This document shows positions 18,202 to 27,975 of a stretch of 64,000 nt of DNA, piece by piece. This DNA is from Pelobacter propionicus DSM 2379. Lineage in GTDB: Bacteria; Desulfobacterota; Desulfuromonadia; Geobacterales; Pseudopelobacteraceae. The position numbers were made by a program, and so were the translations under genes. How positions within the stretch are numbered: position 1 is the first letter of the stretch; each line of letters begins with the position of its first letter. The notes beneath the pieces are model-generated. The model saw nothing but the letters and a program-made list of their open reading frames with translations. It did no database searches and had not been told where the DNA came from. The DNA lies in the NCBI RefSeq assembly GCF_000015045.1, contig NC_008609.1, forward strand, positions 2,737,501-2,801,500, given 5' to 3'.

Positions 18202-18285
18202 TTCTGTTTACCTGTAAAAAGTAACCACCTGGATACGCAGAGGCATATCGTGCTGAACAGGCACACTACTTGAGAGGAGGACGTC

Positions 18286-18963
18286 ATGAAAAGCATGGTG
18301 AGGGCACTATTTCTGGTCGGTACACTGCTACTTTCCCTCGCAGCCAGCGCGGGGGCCTATACCTATCCTGTCGCGATGAATGACACCGTGTATATCGGCA
18401 ATGGCCCGGGACTATACAGCGGAGGTGAATTCTACGTCTACAACAGTGCAAGTCGAACCACATCGTTATTCAGCACGTTCTGCCTTGAACGCAACGAATA
18501 CATTAACTACGAAAGCGCATTCAGAGTAGCTGAAATAAGTGATTCAGCACAACGGGGCGGAGCCAACATAACCCAGCCACCTTATGGGGACCAACTGGAT
18601 CAGAAGACAAAATGGTTATATTGGAACTTCGTGCAGGGCACGCTCGACGACAAAGTGCCAGACTTCACCTATGGCACGGCAGCATCCAATGAGGCCCTGC
18701 AACTGCTTATCTGGATAACCGAGGATGAAGGGGTTCCCGTTTTATACGGAGGCGAACACAACGATCTGATTAACAAGCTTTCGAACGCCTATTCCTCAGA
18801 TGACGTCATCGGTGACGTCAAGGCATTAAATCTTATGGATTCGAATGGCGGCTATGCCCAAAGCCTGCTGGTGGCAGCCGTTCCCGAACCGGGAACCATG
18901 GTTCTGCTGGGCATGGGCATGCTGGGGCTGGCGGTATTCGGAAAACGGCGCATAAACCGCTAG
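18286..18963 (+). CDS. PEP-CTERM sorting-domain exported protein 1
   Basis: A 225-residue secreted protein. Residues 1-24 are a Sec signal peptide (MKSMVRALFLVGTLLLSLAA, then SAGA). The C-terminus has the PEP-CTERM anchor: VPEPGTMVLLG, a hydrophobic helix and a basic FGKRRINR tail, recognised by exosortase and linked to surface or exopolysaccharide placement. The middle contains FCLERNEYINYE, a Cys-containing motif seen in a subset of PEP-CTERM proteins. The ribosome site is GAGAGGAGG. It is a single-gene unit with its own sigma-54 promoter and terminator. No exosortase gene is in the window. Confidence 0.9.
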   Translation: MKSMVRALFLVGTLLLSLAASAGAYTYPVAMNDTVYIGNGPGLYSGGEFYVYNSASRTTSLFSTFCLERNEYINYESAFRVAEISDSAQRGGANITQPPYGDQLDQKTKWLYWNFVQGTLDDKVPDFTYGTAASNEALQLLIWITEDEGVPVLYGGEHNDLINKLSNAYSSDDVIGDVKALNLMDSNGGYAQSLLVAAVPEPGTMVLLGMGMLGLAVFGKRRINR

Positions 18964-18989
18964 CGCTGGAAGCAGTCGTCGCGTTGACC

Positions 18990-19024
18990 AAAAAAGACGG
19001 TACCTGTGGGTACCGTCTTTTTTT
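18990..19024 (+). terminator. Rho-independent terminator after PEP-CTERM gene 1
   Basis: AAAGACGGTACC and GGTACCGTCTTT form a 12-bp stem with a 4-base loop and a seven-T tail. It also has an A-tract on the left and so can serve the convergent aldolase gene. Confidence 0.9.
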
Positions 19025-19045
19025 ACGTTTGGGAAATGATGGCGA

Positions 19046-19759
19046 TCAGTGCACCTCTTCCCGGTTTTGCCCAGCCGCGTCGAATTTATTTACACCCCCA
19101 GCACCCGAACCGGTTGTCCCCCTCTGGCCGTACACGGCGAACTTGCCGATCACCCGCTCCATCTCGTCCTGGGGAACCATGACCGGTTCGCCGATGCACT
19201 TGGCTTGGTAGTAGATCTGTGCCACCAGCTCGATCTCCTCGGCAACGGCAAAGGCGGTGGCCAGGTTGGGACCCACGGCCACCAGGCCGTGGTTGGCCAG
19301 CAGCAGGGCATTGTGCTCACCGATGGAACCGGCAACGCTGTCGGCCAGCTCCCGGCTGCCAAAGGTGGCATAGGGGGCAAGGGGCACCTTGTGTCCCGAG
19401 AAGGCCACCAGATAGTGCACGGCCGGGATCTCCCAGCCCAGACAGGCCATGGTGGTGGCGTAGACCGAATGGGTGTGCACCACGGCTCCGATGTCGGGGC
19501 GGGCATGGTAGAGCGCCAGGTGAAAGCCGAACTCACTGGACGGTTTGCGTTCCCCGGTTACGGCAACGCCGTCCAGGTCCAGCACCGGAACATCCGCGGG
19601 CTCGGTCTCGTCGTATTCCATCCCGCTGGGACTGATGGCCACCAGCCCAGCGTCCCGGTCGATGACGCTCAGGTTGCCGCCAGTCCCCGAGGTAAGCCGG
19701 GCACTGACCATTTTGCGGCCGAAACGGACGATCTCCTCACGCTCATTCTGCAGTAGCAC
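19046..19759 (-). CDS. Class II aldolase/adducin family protein (L-fuculose-phosphate aldolase-like)
   Basis: A 237-residue class II aldolase. It shows the family pattern SGTGGNLSV, SPSGMEYDE, zinc-binding HTHSVYAT with upstream Glu in the SSEFGFHLALY helix, and LLANHGLVAVG (third His). Relatives cleave fuculose-1-phosphate, rhamnulose-phosphate or methylthioribulose-phosphate; the true substrate is not clear. The start is a GTG at 19759 with GGGAGG 5 bases upstream; longer readings run into rodA. It follows rodA closely, probably on the same transcript, without an obvious functional link. Confidence 0.8.
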   Translation of the reverse strand: MLLQNEREEIVRFGRKMVSARLTSGTGGNLSVIDRDAGLVAISPSGMEYDETEPADVPVLDLDGVAVTGERKPSSEFGFHLALYHARPDIGAVVHTHSVYATTMACLGWEIPAVHYLVAFSGHKVPLAPYATFGSRELADSVAGSIGEHNALLLANHGLVAVGPNLATAFAVAEEIELVAQIYYQAKCIGEPVMVPQDEMERVIGKFAVYGQRGTTGSGAGGVNKFDAAGQNREEVH

Positions 19760-19785
19760 TAATGCCTCCCGTAAAGCTTTCGATT

Positions 19786-20886
19786 TCAGAACATGAACCT
19801 GCGCATGCTGATGCTCTGCAGGATGCCGATCCCCACCATGGAGGTGATCATTGAGGTCCCGCCGTAGGAGAAGAACGGCAGCGGCACCCCCACCACCGGG
19901 AACAGGCCGATCACCATGCCCATGTTGATGACGATGTGCCAGAAGAGCATGGCGGTCACCCCCATGGCCAGCAGGCTGCCGAAGCGGTCGTTGCAGCGCC
20001 GGGCAATGTTCAGCCCCCACAGCACCAGGCAAAGGTAGAGGGCGATCAGGATCAGACAGCCGATAAAGCCCCACTCCTCGGCGAAAACCGAGAAGGCGAA
20101 GTCGGTGTGCTGTTCCGGCAGGAAACGGAGCTGGGACTGGGTTCCCTTGATATACCCCTTGCCCAGAAAACCGCCGGAACCGACGGCAATCTTGCTCTGG
20201 ATGATGTGGTAGCCGCTGCCCAGGCGCGAACGCTCGGGATTGAGGAAATCCAGCACCCGGTTCTTCTGGTAGGGGCGCAGCAACTGGGCCCAGGAGAACC
20301 AGACCAGCGGTATGGTGACCAGCGCGAAGGTAACCACCGTGGACCAGCGCAAGCCGACATAGAAAGCCATGGAGAAGGCGATCAGGATCACCAGGGTTGC
20401 GGTACCCAGGTCCGGCTGCTTCATGATCAGCATCGCAGGCACGGCCAGTATCGCCAGGGGGATGAGCACGTCCCGCACCGTCATGCCGCCATCGGCGTGA
20501 AAACGGCTGAAGAAACGGGCAAAGGTCACGATGACAACAATCTTCATCGGTTCAGACGGCTGGAGACTGAAGAGCCCCAGGTTCAGCCAGCGGGTGGCGC
20601 CCATGGAGGTCCGTCCGAAAAGCAGCACCATCAGCAGCAGAAACAGAACGAAACCGTACAGCCAGTAGGAGAAGTCCTCCAGCAGGTGGTAATCCACGCA
20701 GCAGACCGCCACGGCCACGAACAAGCCGAAGAAGAGCCAGTAGAACTGCTTGATGAAGTAGGGATCGCCCACCGGGGCATAGGAGAATGAGGCGCTGTAG
20801 ATGTTGGCTATTCCCACCAGGCAGATGACCAGGGCCAGGGCGGTCAGGGTCCAGTCGATGTTGGTGAACAATCGGCGGTCAATCAT
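19786..20886 (-). CDS. rodA: Rod-shape peptidoglycan glycosyltransferase RodA
   Basis: A 366-residue SEDS-family membrane protein with about ten transmembrane helices. Family marks include IYSAS in helix 1, GATRWLNLG and QPSEPMKIV in the first large loop, QPDLGTA, and the C-terminal PLPFFSYGGTSMI. RodA polymerises lipid II for side-wall growth with PBP2. Its start overlaps the mrdA stop by 8 bases. Confidence 0.95.
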   Translation of the reverse strand: MIDRRLFTNIDWTLTALALVICLVGIANIYSASFSYAPVGDPYFIKQFYWLFFGLFVAVAVCCVDYHLLEDFSYWLYGFVLFLLLMVLLFGRTSMGATRWLNLGLFSLQPSEPMKIVVIVTFARFFSRFHADGGMTVRDVLIPLAILAVPAMLIMKQPDLGTATLVILIAFSMAFYVGLRWSTVVTFALVTIPLVWFSWAQLLRPYQKNRVLDFLNPERSRLGSGYHIIQSKIAVGSGGFLGKGYIKGTQSQLRFLPEQHTDFAFSVFAEEWGFIGCLILIALYLCLVLWGLNIARRCNDRFGSLLAMGVTAMLFWHIVINMGMVIGLFPVVGVPLPFFSYGGTSMITSMVGIGILQSISMRRFMF

Positions 20887-22807
20887 TGCGTTCCTCCCCA
20901 TCCGGGTGTGGCTGCTGTTCCGTCGCCGGAGCCTCGTCCGTCTCCTCTTCGGCCTCCGTTTCTTTCTCAGCCACAGGGCGGGCCACCGGTTTGGGGGGAT
21001 GCTTTGTCTCGTACCAGGTCCGTATGATGCGCCCGGCGATGGGCGCGGCGGCGGAACCGCCGTGCTCGCCATGTTCGATGACCACCGCCACGGCGATTTC
21101 CGGCTTCTCAAAGGGGGCAAAGGCCACGAACAGGGCATGATCCCGATACTGGTAGGGGATTCCTCCCCGGCTGTCGCGCAGCTTTACGACCTGGGAGGTA
21201 CCGGTCTTTCCGGCCACCGTCACATAGCCGACACGCGCCGCGCCGCCGGTACCGCCCCGCTCGTTCACCACGGCGAAGAGCCCCTGTTTCACCAAGCGGA
21301 AGCTGCGCGCCGATATGCCGGTGGTTCCGATGCGTTCCGGCCCGAACTCCCTGAGCGTCCTGCCATCGGCATCGACGATCCGTTTCACCAGTTGGGGACG
21401 GTAGATCGTCCCCTCGTTAGCCACAGTGGCGATCATGGAGGCCAGCTGAATAGGCGTCATCAGCACATACCCCTGGCCGATGGACACCGAGGGGGTTTCA
21501 CCGCGGATCCACGCTTTCCCGAAGCGCTTCTGCTTCCAGGCGATGCTGGGGATCAGCCCCCCTTTTTCGTGCTTCAGGCCGATGCCCATGGGCGAGCCGA
21601 GCATGAATTGCCTGGCCGTGGCGGCGATGCGGTCCACCCCCAGCCGTTCTCCCAGATGGTAGTAATAGACGTCGCACGACTCACGCAGGGACTTTTTCAG
21701 GTTAACGCTTCCGTGGCCGTGCCTGTTCCAGCATTTGAAGGTGGAGGTCCCCATCCTGTAGGCGCCGGAGCAGCTGACGCTGCTGTTTTCATCGACCAGA
21801 TTGTTCTCCAGGCCGGCCAGGGCGGTGATGATCTTGAAGGTGGAGCCGGGGGGATACTGGCCGCTCAGGGCCTTGTTCTCCAGGGGACGGCGCTTGTCCT
21901 CCAGGTACTGTTTCCAGACATCCGGCGGCATCTTGCCGCTGAACAGGGCGGGATCAAAGCCCGGATTGCTGACAAAGGCCAGGATCTCGCCGCTGTTCAC
22001 ATCCATGGCCACCGCTGCGCCCGCCTGTTCACCGAAGGCGCTCTCGGCCCCCTGCTGGATCCTGGCGTCGATGGTCAGCACCACGCTGTTGCCCACCAGG
22101 GGCTGAGTCTCGGAGATGGTCCGCAGGACCCGTCCGCGGGCATCCACCTCAAGCTGCCGGCCGCCGTCACGGCCGTGCAGCACCGCCTCCCAGGCCCGTT
22201 CTATACCGTTCTTGCCGATGTAGTCGCCGGGGTTGTATGCCTCGTTCCCCTTCCGGGAAAGTTCGTCCTCGGAAACCTCGCCGATGTAGCCCATCAGGTG
22301 CGAAGCCAGCATTCCGCTGGCATACTGCCGCACCGGCTTGACCTCGATCTCCACCCCCGGCAGACGCAGATGGTTCTCCTCGATGATCTCCACCTGGTCG
22401 CGGGTGATGTTGGCGGCCAGCACGATCGGGTAGTATCTGGCCCTCCCCTGCCCCTTCTTCCAGCGCTCGGCAAGCTCCTCCCGGTCGACCCCCAAAAGCG
22501 AGACCAGCTGGTCCAGCAGGGCCTCCTTGTCCTTCACCTCCTGGGGGACGACCGCCAGGCTGAAGGAGGGCTGGTTGCTGACCAGCACCGTAGCGTTGCG
22601 GTCCATGATCGCGCCCCGGGAGGCGGCAATGGGCACGAAGCGCAACCGGTTGTCCTCGGACTTGCTGCGGTAGTCATCGGCGTTCAATATCTGCAGGTGC
22701 CAGAGGCGCAGCAGCAGCAGGAAGAAGATGGCGGCAACCATGAAGGAGAGCAGAACGGTGCGTTGCTTCATCTCCATGAATTCACGGACGAAACGTTTCT
22801 CTTTCAT
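20879..22807 (-). CDS. mrdA: Penicillin-binding protein 2 (peptidoglycan transpeptidase)
   Basis: A 642-residue class B PBP. A short cytoplasmic start is followed by one membrane helix (residues 18-38), a pedestal/dimerisation domain, then the transpeptidase domain with nucleophile motif STFK (Ser322, Lys325), SCD near residue 375 and KTGTSQ near 550. The last 40 residues are Glu-rich and low-complexity. It cross-links the glycan made by RodA during elongation. It overlaps mreD by 4 bases on one side and rodA by 8 on the other. Confidence 0.95.
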   Translation of the reverse strand: MKEKRFVREFMEMKQRTVLLSFMVAAIFFLLLLRLWHLQILNADDYRSKSEDNRLRFVPIAASRGAIMDRNATVLVSNQPSFSLAVVPQEVKDKEALLDQLVSLLGVDREELAERWKKGQGRARYYPIVLAANITRDQVEIIEENHLRLPGVEIEVKPVRQYASGMLASHLMGYIGEVSEDELSRKGNEAYNPGDYIGKNGIERAWEAVLHGRDGGRQLEVDARGRVLRTISETQPLVGNSVVLTIDARIQQGAESAFGEQAGAAVAMDVNSGEILAFVSNPGFDPALFSGKMPPDVWKQYLEDKRRPLENKALSGQYPPGSTFKIITALAGLENNLVDENSSVSCSGAYRMGTSTFKCWNRHGHGSVNLKKSLRESCDVYYYHLGERLGVDRIAATARQFMLGSPMGIGLKHEKGGLIPSIAWKQKRFGKAWIRGETPSVSIGQGYVLMTPIQLASMIATVANEGTIYRPQLVKRIVDADGRTLREFGPERIGTTGISARSFRLVKQGLFAVVNERGGTGGAARVGYVTVAGKTGTSQVVKLRDSRGGIPYQYRDHALFVAFAPFEKPEIAVAVVIEHGEHGGSAAAPIAGRIIRTWYETKHPPKPVARPVAEKETEAEEETDEAPATEQQPHPDGEERND

Positions 22808-23298
22808 GCAACTTCCTCTTCCGATGAGAACAGGGGGAGCAGGGCAACCAGCGAAGCCGCGAAGGCGTTGACCAGCAGGTGGGGAAAGAGCCCGGAGGCC
22901 ATGGTGTAGAGCAGATTGGGGGAATCGGTGAGCATCACCAGCAGCAGGAGGTTGACGAGCATGCAGACCAGGGTCGCTCCGCTGACCGTCATCACGAACA
23001 GCAGGCCGCTCTCCGTATAGAGGCGGTCGGCCACACTCTTGATCAAGAGGAAGATGATCAGGAAGGAAAAACCGTTCAGCCCCAAGTAGAGGCCGCTGAA
23101 CACATCCTTGACCATCCCCAGCAGCCAGGCCAGGGGCATGCCGGTGCCATAAGAGACGCGCAGGGCCAGCACCACCATGATGATCAGCAGCAGGTCGGGC
23201 TTGAACATTTCCACCAGATACAGCGGCAGCAGGGAGGACTGAAGCACGATGGCCGTCAGGGTGGAGAAGAAGAGAATCAGGGCGCCGCGATGATTCAT
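22804..23298 (-). CDS. mreD: Rod shape-determining protein MreD
   Basis: A 164-residue integral membrane protein with five or six hydrophobic helices and few polar residues (LILFFSTLTAIVLQSSLLP, LLLIIMVVLALR, GLNGFSFLIIFLLIKS). MreD links MreC and the cytoskeletal MreB to the wall-synthesis enzymes. Identification leans on the fit in size, topology and position between mreC and mrdA, with 4-base overlaps on both sides. Confidence 0.9.
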   Translation of the reverse strand: MNHRGALILFFSTLTAIVLQSSLLPLYLVEMFKPDLLLIIMVVLALRVSYGTGMPLAWLLGMVKDVFSGLYLGLNGFSFLIIFLLIKSVADRLYTESGLLFVMTVSGATLVCMLVNLLLLVMLTDSPNLLYTMASGLFPHLLVNAFAASLVALLPLFSSEEEVA

Positions 23299-24113
23299 AG
23301 CCCCCCCCGCTGAATCACCAGGACCTCTTCCAGATGGTCGCTGTTGACCGCCGGGCGGATGGTCACGGTCTGGAAGATGCCATACTCGCCCCGCTTGACC
23401 ATGGTCACCTCTCCGATGGGCAGTCCCTTCATGAAGACACCGCCGATACCCGAGGCCACCACCTGGTCGCCCACCTTCACATCCTCTTCGCGGGTGGTGA
23501 ATTCCAGGGTGCAGAGCCCCTCACCCTTCCCTTTGACCACCCCCCTGGCGCGGGAGCGCTGGATGGTGGCGGCAATACCGCTGCTGTGATCGGTCAGCAG
23601 CAGAACACGCGAACTCTCCGGGGCGACCTTGATGATCTGCCCGACAACGCCGTCCGCCGCCACCACCGCCATTCCCTCCCGCAGGCCGCTGTTGCTGCCG
23701 CGGTCAATGATCAGGGTACGGAACCAGGTGGAGAGATCCTCCCCCACTACCGAGGCGGTCAGGGTGGGCGCCTGCAGCGCCTCCTTCATGGCCAGCAGAC
23801 GGGCTAGGCGCCGGTTTTCCAGCACCGCCTCGTTCTGGAGCACGATGTGCGTGTTCAGTTCCTTAATCTGACTGATCAGTCTCTGGTTTTCCTGCTGTAC
23901 ATCCACCAGGTTGACATAGTCATTCCACCCGTCAGAGCAGAAACGGCCCATTGCGGTTACCGGCCACATCACCGGCGATACAAGGGTCAAAACGCAGCGT
24001 TCCAGGACGTTGGCCTCCCGGTTGCGGGGGATATTCAACGAAAACAGGATCAGGGCAGTGAGAAGCGCGAAACAGATCACCGCGATCAGACCGTACTTTT
24101 TCAGGTTGTCCAT
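23295..24113 (-). CDS. mreC: Rod shape-determining protein MreC
   Basis: A 272-residue bitopic protein: one membrane helix near the N-terminus (residues 8-25), a coiled coil (about 65-110, VDVQQENQRLISQIKELN onwards), then the periplasmic beta-rich domain with IIDRGSNSGLREGMAVV, VLLLTDHSSGIAATIQRS and VASGIGGVFMKGLPIGEV. The ATG at 24113 is chosen because the upstream extension has no family similarity. mreB, normally just upstream, is not in this position; rfbA is there instead. Confidence 0.93.
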   Translation of the reverse strand: MDNLKKYGLIAVICFALLTALILFSLNIPRNREANVLERCVLTLVSPVMWPVTAMGRFCSDGWNDYVNLVDVQQENQRLISQIKELNTHIVLQNEAVLENRRLARLLAMKEALQAPTLTASVVGEDLSTWFRTLIIDRGSNSGLREGMAVVAADGVVGQIIKVAPESSRVLLLTDHSSGIAATIQRSRARGVVKGKGEGLCTLEFTTREEDVKVGDQVVASGIGGVFMKGLPIGEVTMVKRGEYGIFQTVTIRPAVNSDHLEEVLVIQRGGL

Positions 24114-24323
24114 AACAATCAGTCCCGTGGATGCGCCCGATGACGGATATCCACCCGCAGAGGTATATCCGAAGAGGGGGAGTGGGCTAAAGAGCCGAAT
24201 TCGTCTCCGTTGACAGAGTATCAAGCCAAATATGACTGCTGCGCTTCCTGCCGCAGCTTCTGAGGCCGGAAGCGATCGGCGAACACAATGACGGGCAAAC
24301 ACAGCCCGGTTGGGGCCTCGCTC

Positions 24324-25223
24324 TCAGGAAGCGATCGCACAGCGCTCCGCCTCTTCGCAGACCCGCCGGAGGTAGTCGCCATAGGATGAGACGGGAGTCT
24401 CCCTGATCAGCTTCCGCATCTGTGTCAGGCCGATAAAGCCGAGCCTGAGGGCGATCTCCTCCAGGCAGGCGATCTTCAGCCCCTGGCGCGATTCGATGGT
24501 TTCGATGAAATTGCTGGCCTCCAGCAGGCTCTTGTGGGTACCGGTGTCCAGCCAGGCGATGCCCCGCCCCAGGCGCTCCACGGTCAACTGGCCACGGCGT
24601 AGGTACTCCAGGTTGACGTCGGTGATTTCCAGTTCTCCCCGGGCGGAAGGTTTCATGGCCTTGGCGATGGACACCACCTGGTTGTCATACAGATACAGCC
24701 CCGGCACGGCGTAGCTGGATTTTGGGTTCTGCGGTTTTTCCTCGATGGAGAGCACCGTGCCGGCGCAGTCGAATTCCACCACGCCGTAGCGTTCGGGATC
24801 ATGAACCTGGTAGCCGAAGATGCGCGCCCCCCACTGAAACTCGGCCATAATGCGGTCCAGATGCATCCTGCCGTAGAAGATGTTGTCCCCCAGGATCAGG
24901 GCAACCGGCTGATCTGCGATGAACTCCTCTCCGAGCAAAAACGCTTGGGCGATCCCCTTCGGTTCCGGCTGAACCATGTAGGAGAGGGAGACCCCCCAGC
25001 GCGAGCCATCACCCAAGAGCGCATGAAAGCGGGGGATATCGTGGGGAGTGGATATAAGCAGGATATCGCGGACACCAGCGGCCATGAGGGTCGCCAGAGG
25101 GTAGTAGATCAGCGGCTTGTCGTACACCGGCTGGAGTTGTTTGCTGGACACCAGCGTCAAGGGGTAGAGACGGCTTCCCGCTCCACCTGCCAGCACGATT
25201 CCCTTGGTGATTCCACGGGACAT
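24324..25223 (-). CDS. rfbA: Glucose-1-phosphate thymidylyltransferase
   Basis: A 299-residue nucleotidyltransferase that makes dTDP-glucose, the first step to dTDP-rhamnose and other surface sugars. The signature [17 protein letters not shown] is at the N-terminus, with [29 protein letters not shown] and [13 protein letters not shown]. The start at 25223 follows AGGAGG; an upstream extension is unlikely. The other rml genes are absent here. gmhB, another envelope-sugar gene, lies just upstream on the same strand. Confidence 0.95.
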   Translation of the reverse strand: MSRGITKGIVLAGGAGSRLYPLTLVSSKQLQPVYDKPLIYYPLATLMAAGVRDILLISTPHDIPRFHALLGDGSRWGVSLSYMVQPEPKGIAQAFLLGEEFIADQPVALILGDNIFYGRMHLDRIMAEFQWGARIFGYQVHDPERYGVVEFDCAGTVLSIEEKPQNPKSSYAVPGLYLYDNQVVSIAKAMKPSARGELEITDVNLEYLRRGQLTVERLGRGIAWLDTGTHKSLLEASNFIETIESRQGLKIACLEEIALRLGFIGLTQMRKLIRETPVSSYGDYLRRVCEEAERCAIAS

Positions 25224-25279
25224 GACATAAACCTCCTGGAAAAAATGAGTGTGAAATTTACACTGCGGAAAAAAACCTG

Positions 25280-25840
25280 TCAAACACCATCGCACATGGC
25301 GGCAAGGGATATCGCCGCGGCCAGCAGGTCATCGTACACGGCAACGCCGGGGGGGAGGCGGGACTCCTCATCGGCGCCGTATCCGCTGCGCACCAGAATG
25401 GGACTGCATCCGGCCGCGCGGCCGGCCTCTACGTCGCTCAGCTTGTCGCCGATCATGAACGACGAGGCCAGGTCGATGTCCAGCCTGTCCGCCGCCTCCA
25501 GCAGCATACCGGGAAGCGGCTTGCGGCAGGAGCAGGAGACGGCGTAAGCCCCCCTGCCGTCCGGATGATGGGGACAGTACAGCCAGAAGTCGACCCGTGC
25601 CCCGGCGGCTGTTAACTGGGCCGCGATGTGGCGATGCAGCGCCTCCACATCCTTTTCAGCGTAGTAGCCGCGCGCCACGCCGGACTGGTTGGTGACCACC
25701 ACCACCAGGAATCCCGCCCGGTTCAGCAGGCTGATGGCCCAGGGCACGTCGGCGATGAAGCAAAAATCCTCGACGCGGTGGAGATACTCCCGCTCCTGAT
25801 TGATGGTACCGTCCCTGTCCAGAAAGACCGCCCGCCGCAT
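25280..25840 (-). CDS. gmhB: D-glycero-manno-heptose 1,7-bisphosphate 7-phosphatase
   Basis: A 186-residue HAD phosphatase of the histidinol-phosphatase/GmhB group. The nucleophile motif is FLDRDGTIN, motif [12 protein letters not shown], a zinc site [20 protein letters not shown], and motif [14 protein letters not shown]. It removes the 7-phosphate in the ADP-heptose pathway for lipopolysaccharide core. The ATG at 25840 is preceded by AAAGGAG. It is divergent from the DAHP synthase gene. Confidence 0.88.
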   Translation of the reverse strand: MRRAVFLDRDGTINQEREYLHRVEDFCFIADVPWAISLLNRAGFLVVVVTNQSGVARGYYAEKDVEALHRHIAAQLTAAGARVDFWLYCPHHPDGRGAYAVSCSCRKPLPGMLLEAADRLDIDLASSFMIGDKLSDVEAGRAAGCSPILVRSGYGADEESRLPPGVAVYDDLLAAAISLAAMCDGV

Positions 25841-25923
25841 AGTAAAACTCCTTTGACAAACCACCGTGAAACCGATAACAATAGCCGGTCAGCCGGCAAA
25901 TCCACGAAAACGGACCATGAACC

Positions 25924-26976
25924 ATGATCAAAACCAACAACCTGAATGTCTCCGCAATCACCCCCATCATCGCCCCGGCCGAACTGCGCCAGGTCTTCCC
26001 TCTTTCGGCAAAGGACAGGGATTTCGTCAGCAGGAGCCGCGGCCAGATCAAGGATATCCTTCAGCGTAACGACCGGCGCCTGATGGTGGTTGTGGGCCCC
26101 TGTTCGATCCACGATACCGAGGCAGCCAAGGAGTATGCCAGGCGACTGGCCGACCTCTCCCGGCGGGTGAGCGACCAGTTGCTGCTGGTCATGCGGGTCT
26201 ACTTCGAAAAGCCGCGCACCACCATTGGTTGGAAAGGGCTGATCAACGACCCGGACATGAACCACACCCACCTGATTTCCAAGGGGCTGGGCATTGCCCG
26301 CGGCCTTTTGGGCTGGATAACCGCCCTGGAGGTGCCGGTGGCCAACGAGATGCTCGACCCGATCACGCCCGAGTACGTTGCCGACATGATCAGCTGGGGC
26401 GCCATCGGAGCCCGCACCACCGAATCCCAGACCCATCGCGAGATGGCCAGCGGCCTCTCCTTTCCGGTGGGGTTCAAGAACGGAACCGACGGCAACCTGC
26501 AGATCGCCATGGACGCCATGAAGGCAGCCCAGCACCCCCACAGCTTCCTTGGCATCAACCGCGAGGGGCGCACCTCCATCATCCAGACCACCGGAAACCC
26601 GGATGTGCACATCGTCCTGCGCGGCGGTAGCCGCAAATCCAACTACCATGCCGAAGACATCAGACTCGTGGAGGAGTGCCTGGAGAAAAACCAGCTCTTC
26701 CCCACCATCATGGTGGACTGCAGCCACGGCAACTCCAACAAGGATTACCAGAGGCAGGCCTTGGTGCTGGATGACATCGTCCAGCAGGTCGTGGACGGCA
26801 ACAACTCCATCTCGGGGGTCATGCTGGAGAGCTTCCTCTCAGCCGGCAACCAGAAGATACCGACGGACACCAGCCAGCTCAAGTACGGCGTTTCCATCAC
26901 CGACGCCTGCATCGACTGGGAGACCACCGAGCGCATCCTCTTGGACGCCCATGCCAAACTGAAAGAGAGACGGTGA
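25924..26976 (+). CDS. aroF: 3-Deoxy-7-phosphoheptulonate (DAHP) synthase, class I
   Basis: A 350-residue AroF/G/H-type enzyme that condenses phosphoenolpyruvate and erythrose-4-phosphate, the first step of aromatic amino acid synthesis. Conserved blocks are VVVGPCSIHD, MRVYFEKPRTTIGWKGLINDP, EMLDPITPEY, IGARTTESQ, GFKNGTDG, VDCSHGNSNKD and ESFLSAGNQ. The N-terminal arm is of the feedback-inhibited kind, but which amino acid inhibits it cannot be read. It is a single gene. Confidence 0.95.
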   Translation: MIKTNNLNVSAITPIIAPAELRQVFPLSAKDRDFVSRSRGQIKDILQRNDRRLMVVVGPCSIHDTEAAKEYARRLADLSRRVSDQLLLVMRVYFEKPRTTIGWKGLINDPDMNHTHLISKGLGIARGLLGWITALEVPVANEMLDPITPEYVADMISWGAIGARTTESQTHREMASGLSFPVGFKNGTDGNLQIAMDAMKAAQHPHSFLGINREGRTSIIQTTGNPDVHIVLRGGSRKSNYHAEDIRLVEECLEKNQLFPTIMVDCSHGNSNKDYQRQALVLDDIVQQVVDGNNSISGVMLESFLSAGNQKIPTDTSQLKYGVSITDACIDWETTERILLDAHAKLKERR

Positions 26977-27033
26977 GGGACAAAGGGTTAGGCGTCAGAG
27001 GTAAGGGGTAAGGAGCAGGCCTCCCTCACTTCC

Positions 27034-27921
27034 TCACTCCCTCCCGTACATCAGCAGCATGCCCCCGCTGGCCCTTCCCAGGGCCTTCTCCAGCGCCCCT
27101 TCGGTCCCATCGGCCAGCAGATCCCAGTAGTTCACCTTCTTCCGGGGGGGAAGCACCACCTCCGGCTCACCCTCAATGCCGGACAGCCTCCCTGCCTCCT
27201 CGATGGCATCCTGCAACGTTCCCAGGCGGTCCACCAGTTTCAGGGCCAGAGCCTGTTCGCCGGAGAGGATGCGGCCGTCGGCGATCCTGCGCACCTGCTG
27301 GACAGGCAGCTTGCGGCCGCTGGCCACCGCCCGGACAAACTGTTCATGCGTGCTGTCGATCACGGACTGCAGCATGGCCCGGTCATCTTCAGACAGCTTG
27401 CGCAGCGGAGAACCGGAGTCCTTGTACTTGCCGGTCTTCAGGGTGTGGGACTTGATGCCGATCCTGTCCATCAGCGTCTCGATGTTGGAGAGTTTCAGGA
27501 TCACCCCGATACTGGCCGTGAGGGTGCCGGGGTTGGCATAGATCAGCGTGGCCGGGGCAGAGACGTAGTAGCCGCCCGAGGCGGCCAGGCTCCCCATGGA
27601 AACGATAATCTTCTTCCGGGCCGCGAACTTCCTGACTTCTTCACATATCTCCTGGGAGGGGGCCACCACGCCGCCAGGCGAGTCAACCCGCAGCACCACC
27701 GCCCTGATCTCGTCCTGCTTGAGGAAATAGCGCAACTGCCTGACGGTTTCCCGGGAGTCGAGAATCATCCCTCTGACTTCCACCAGCCCTACCCCCCGGT
27801 TCCCGGCGATCTTCACATCGGCATCACCCAAGAGAACCCTGGCGATCAGCATCGAAACAACGAAGAGCCCCCCCAGGACGATGACAACCGCGGAGATGAT
27901 CATCAGCATTTTTTTTGACAT
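27034..27921 (-). CDS. sppA: Signal peptide peptidase SppA, short (36 kDa) type
   Basis: A 295-residue membrane-anchored serine peptidase that degrades cleaved signal peptides. An N-terminal helix (residues 5-28) anchors it. VLRVDSPGGVVAPSQEI and SMGSLAASGGYYVSAPA hold the oxyanion region and catalytic Ser; the general-base Lys should be in the later TGKYKDSGSPLR segment. It is divergent from the phosphodiesterase gene at 27976. Confidence 0.9.
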   Translation of the reverse strand: MSKKMLMIISAVVIVLGGLFVVSMLIARVLLGDADVKIAGNRGVGLVEVRGMILDSRETVRQLRYFLKQDEIRAVVLRVDSPGGVVAPSQEICEEVRKFAARKKIIVSMGSLAASGGYYVSAPATLIYANPGTLTASIGVILKLSNIETLMDRIGIKSHTLKTGKYKDSGSPLRKLSEDDRAMLQSVIDSTHEQFVRAVASGRKLPVQQVRRIADGRILSGEQALALKLVDRLGTLQDAIEEAGRLSGIEGEPEVVLPPRKKVNYWDLLADGTEGALEKALGRASGGMLLMYGRE

Positions 27922-27975
27922 GTCACGACCCGCTTTTTATTTTCATTAAAAGATGCGATTTGCTACACTGGCGCC

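Noticed and set aside
20801-22909. A 700-codon open reading frame on the plus strand
   Set aside because: It is antisense to mrdA/mreD and rodA, has low-complexity His/Gln/Gly/Leu composition and no family pattern. It is a high-GC shadow.
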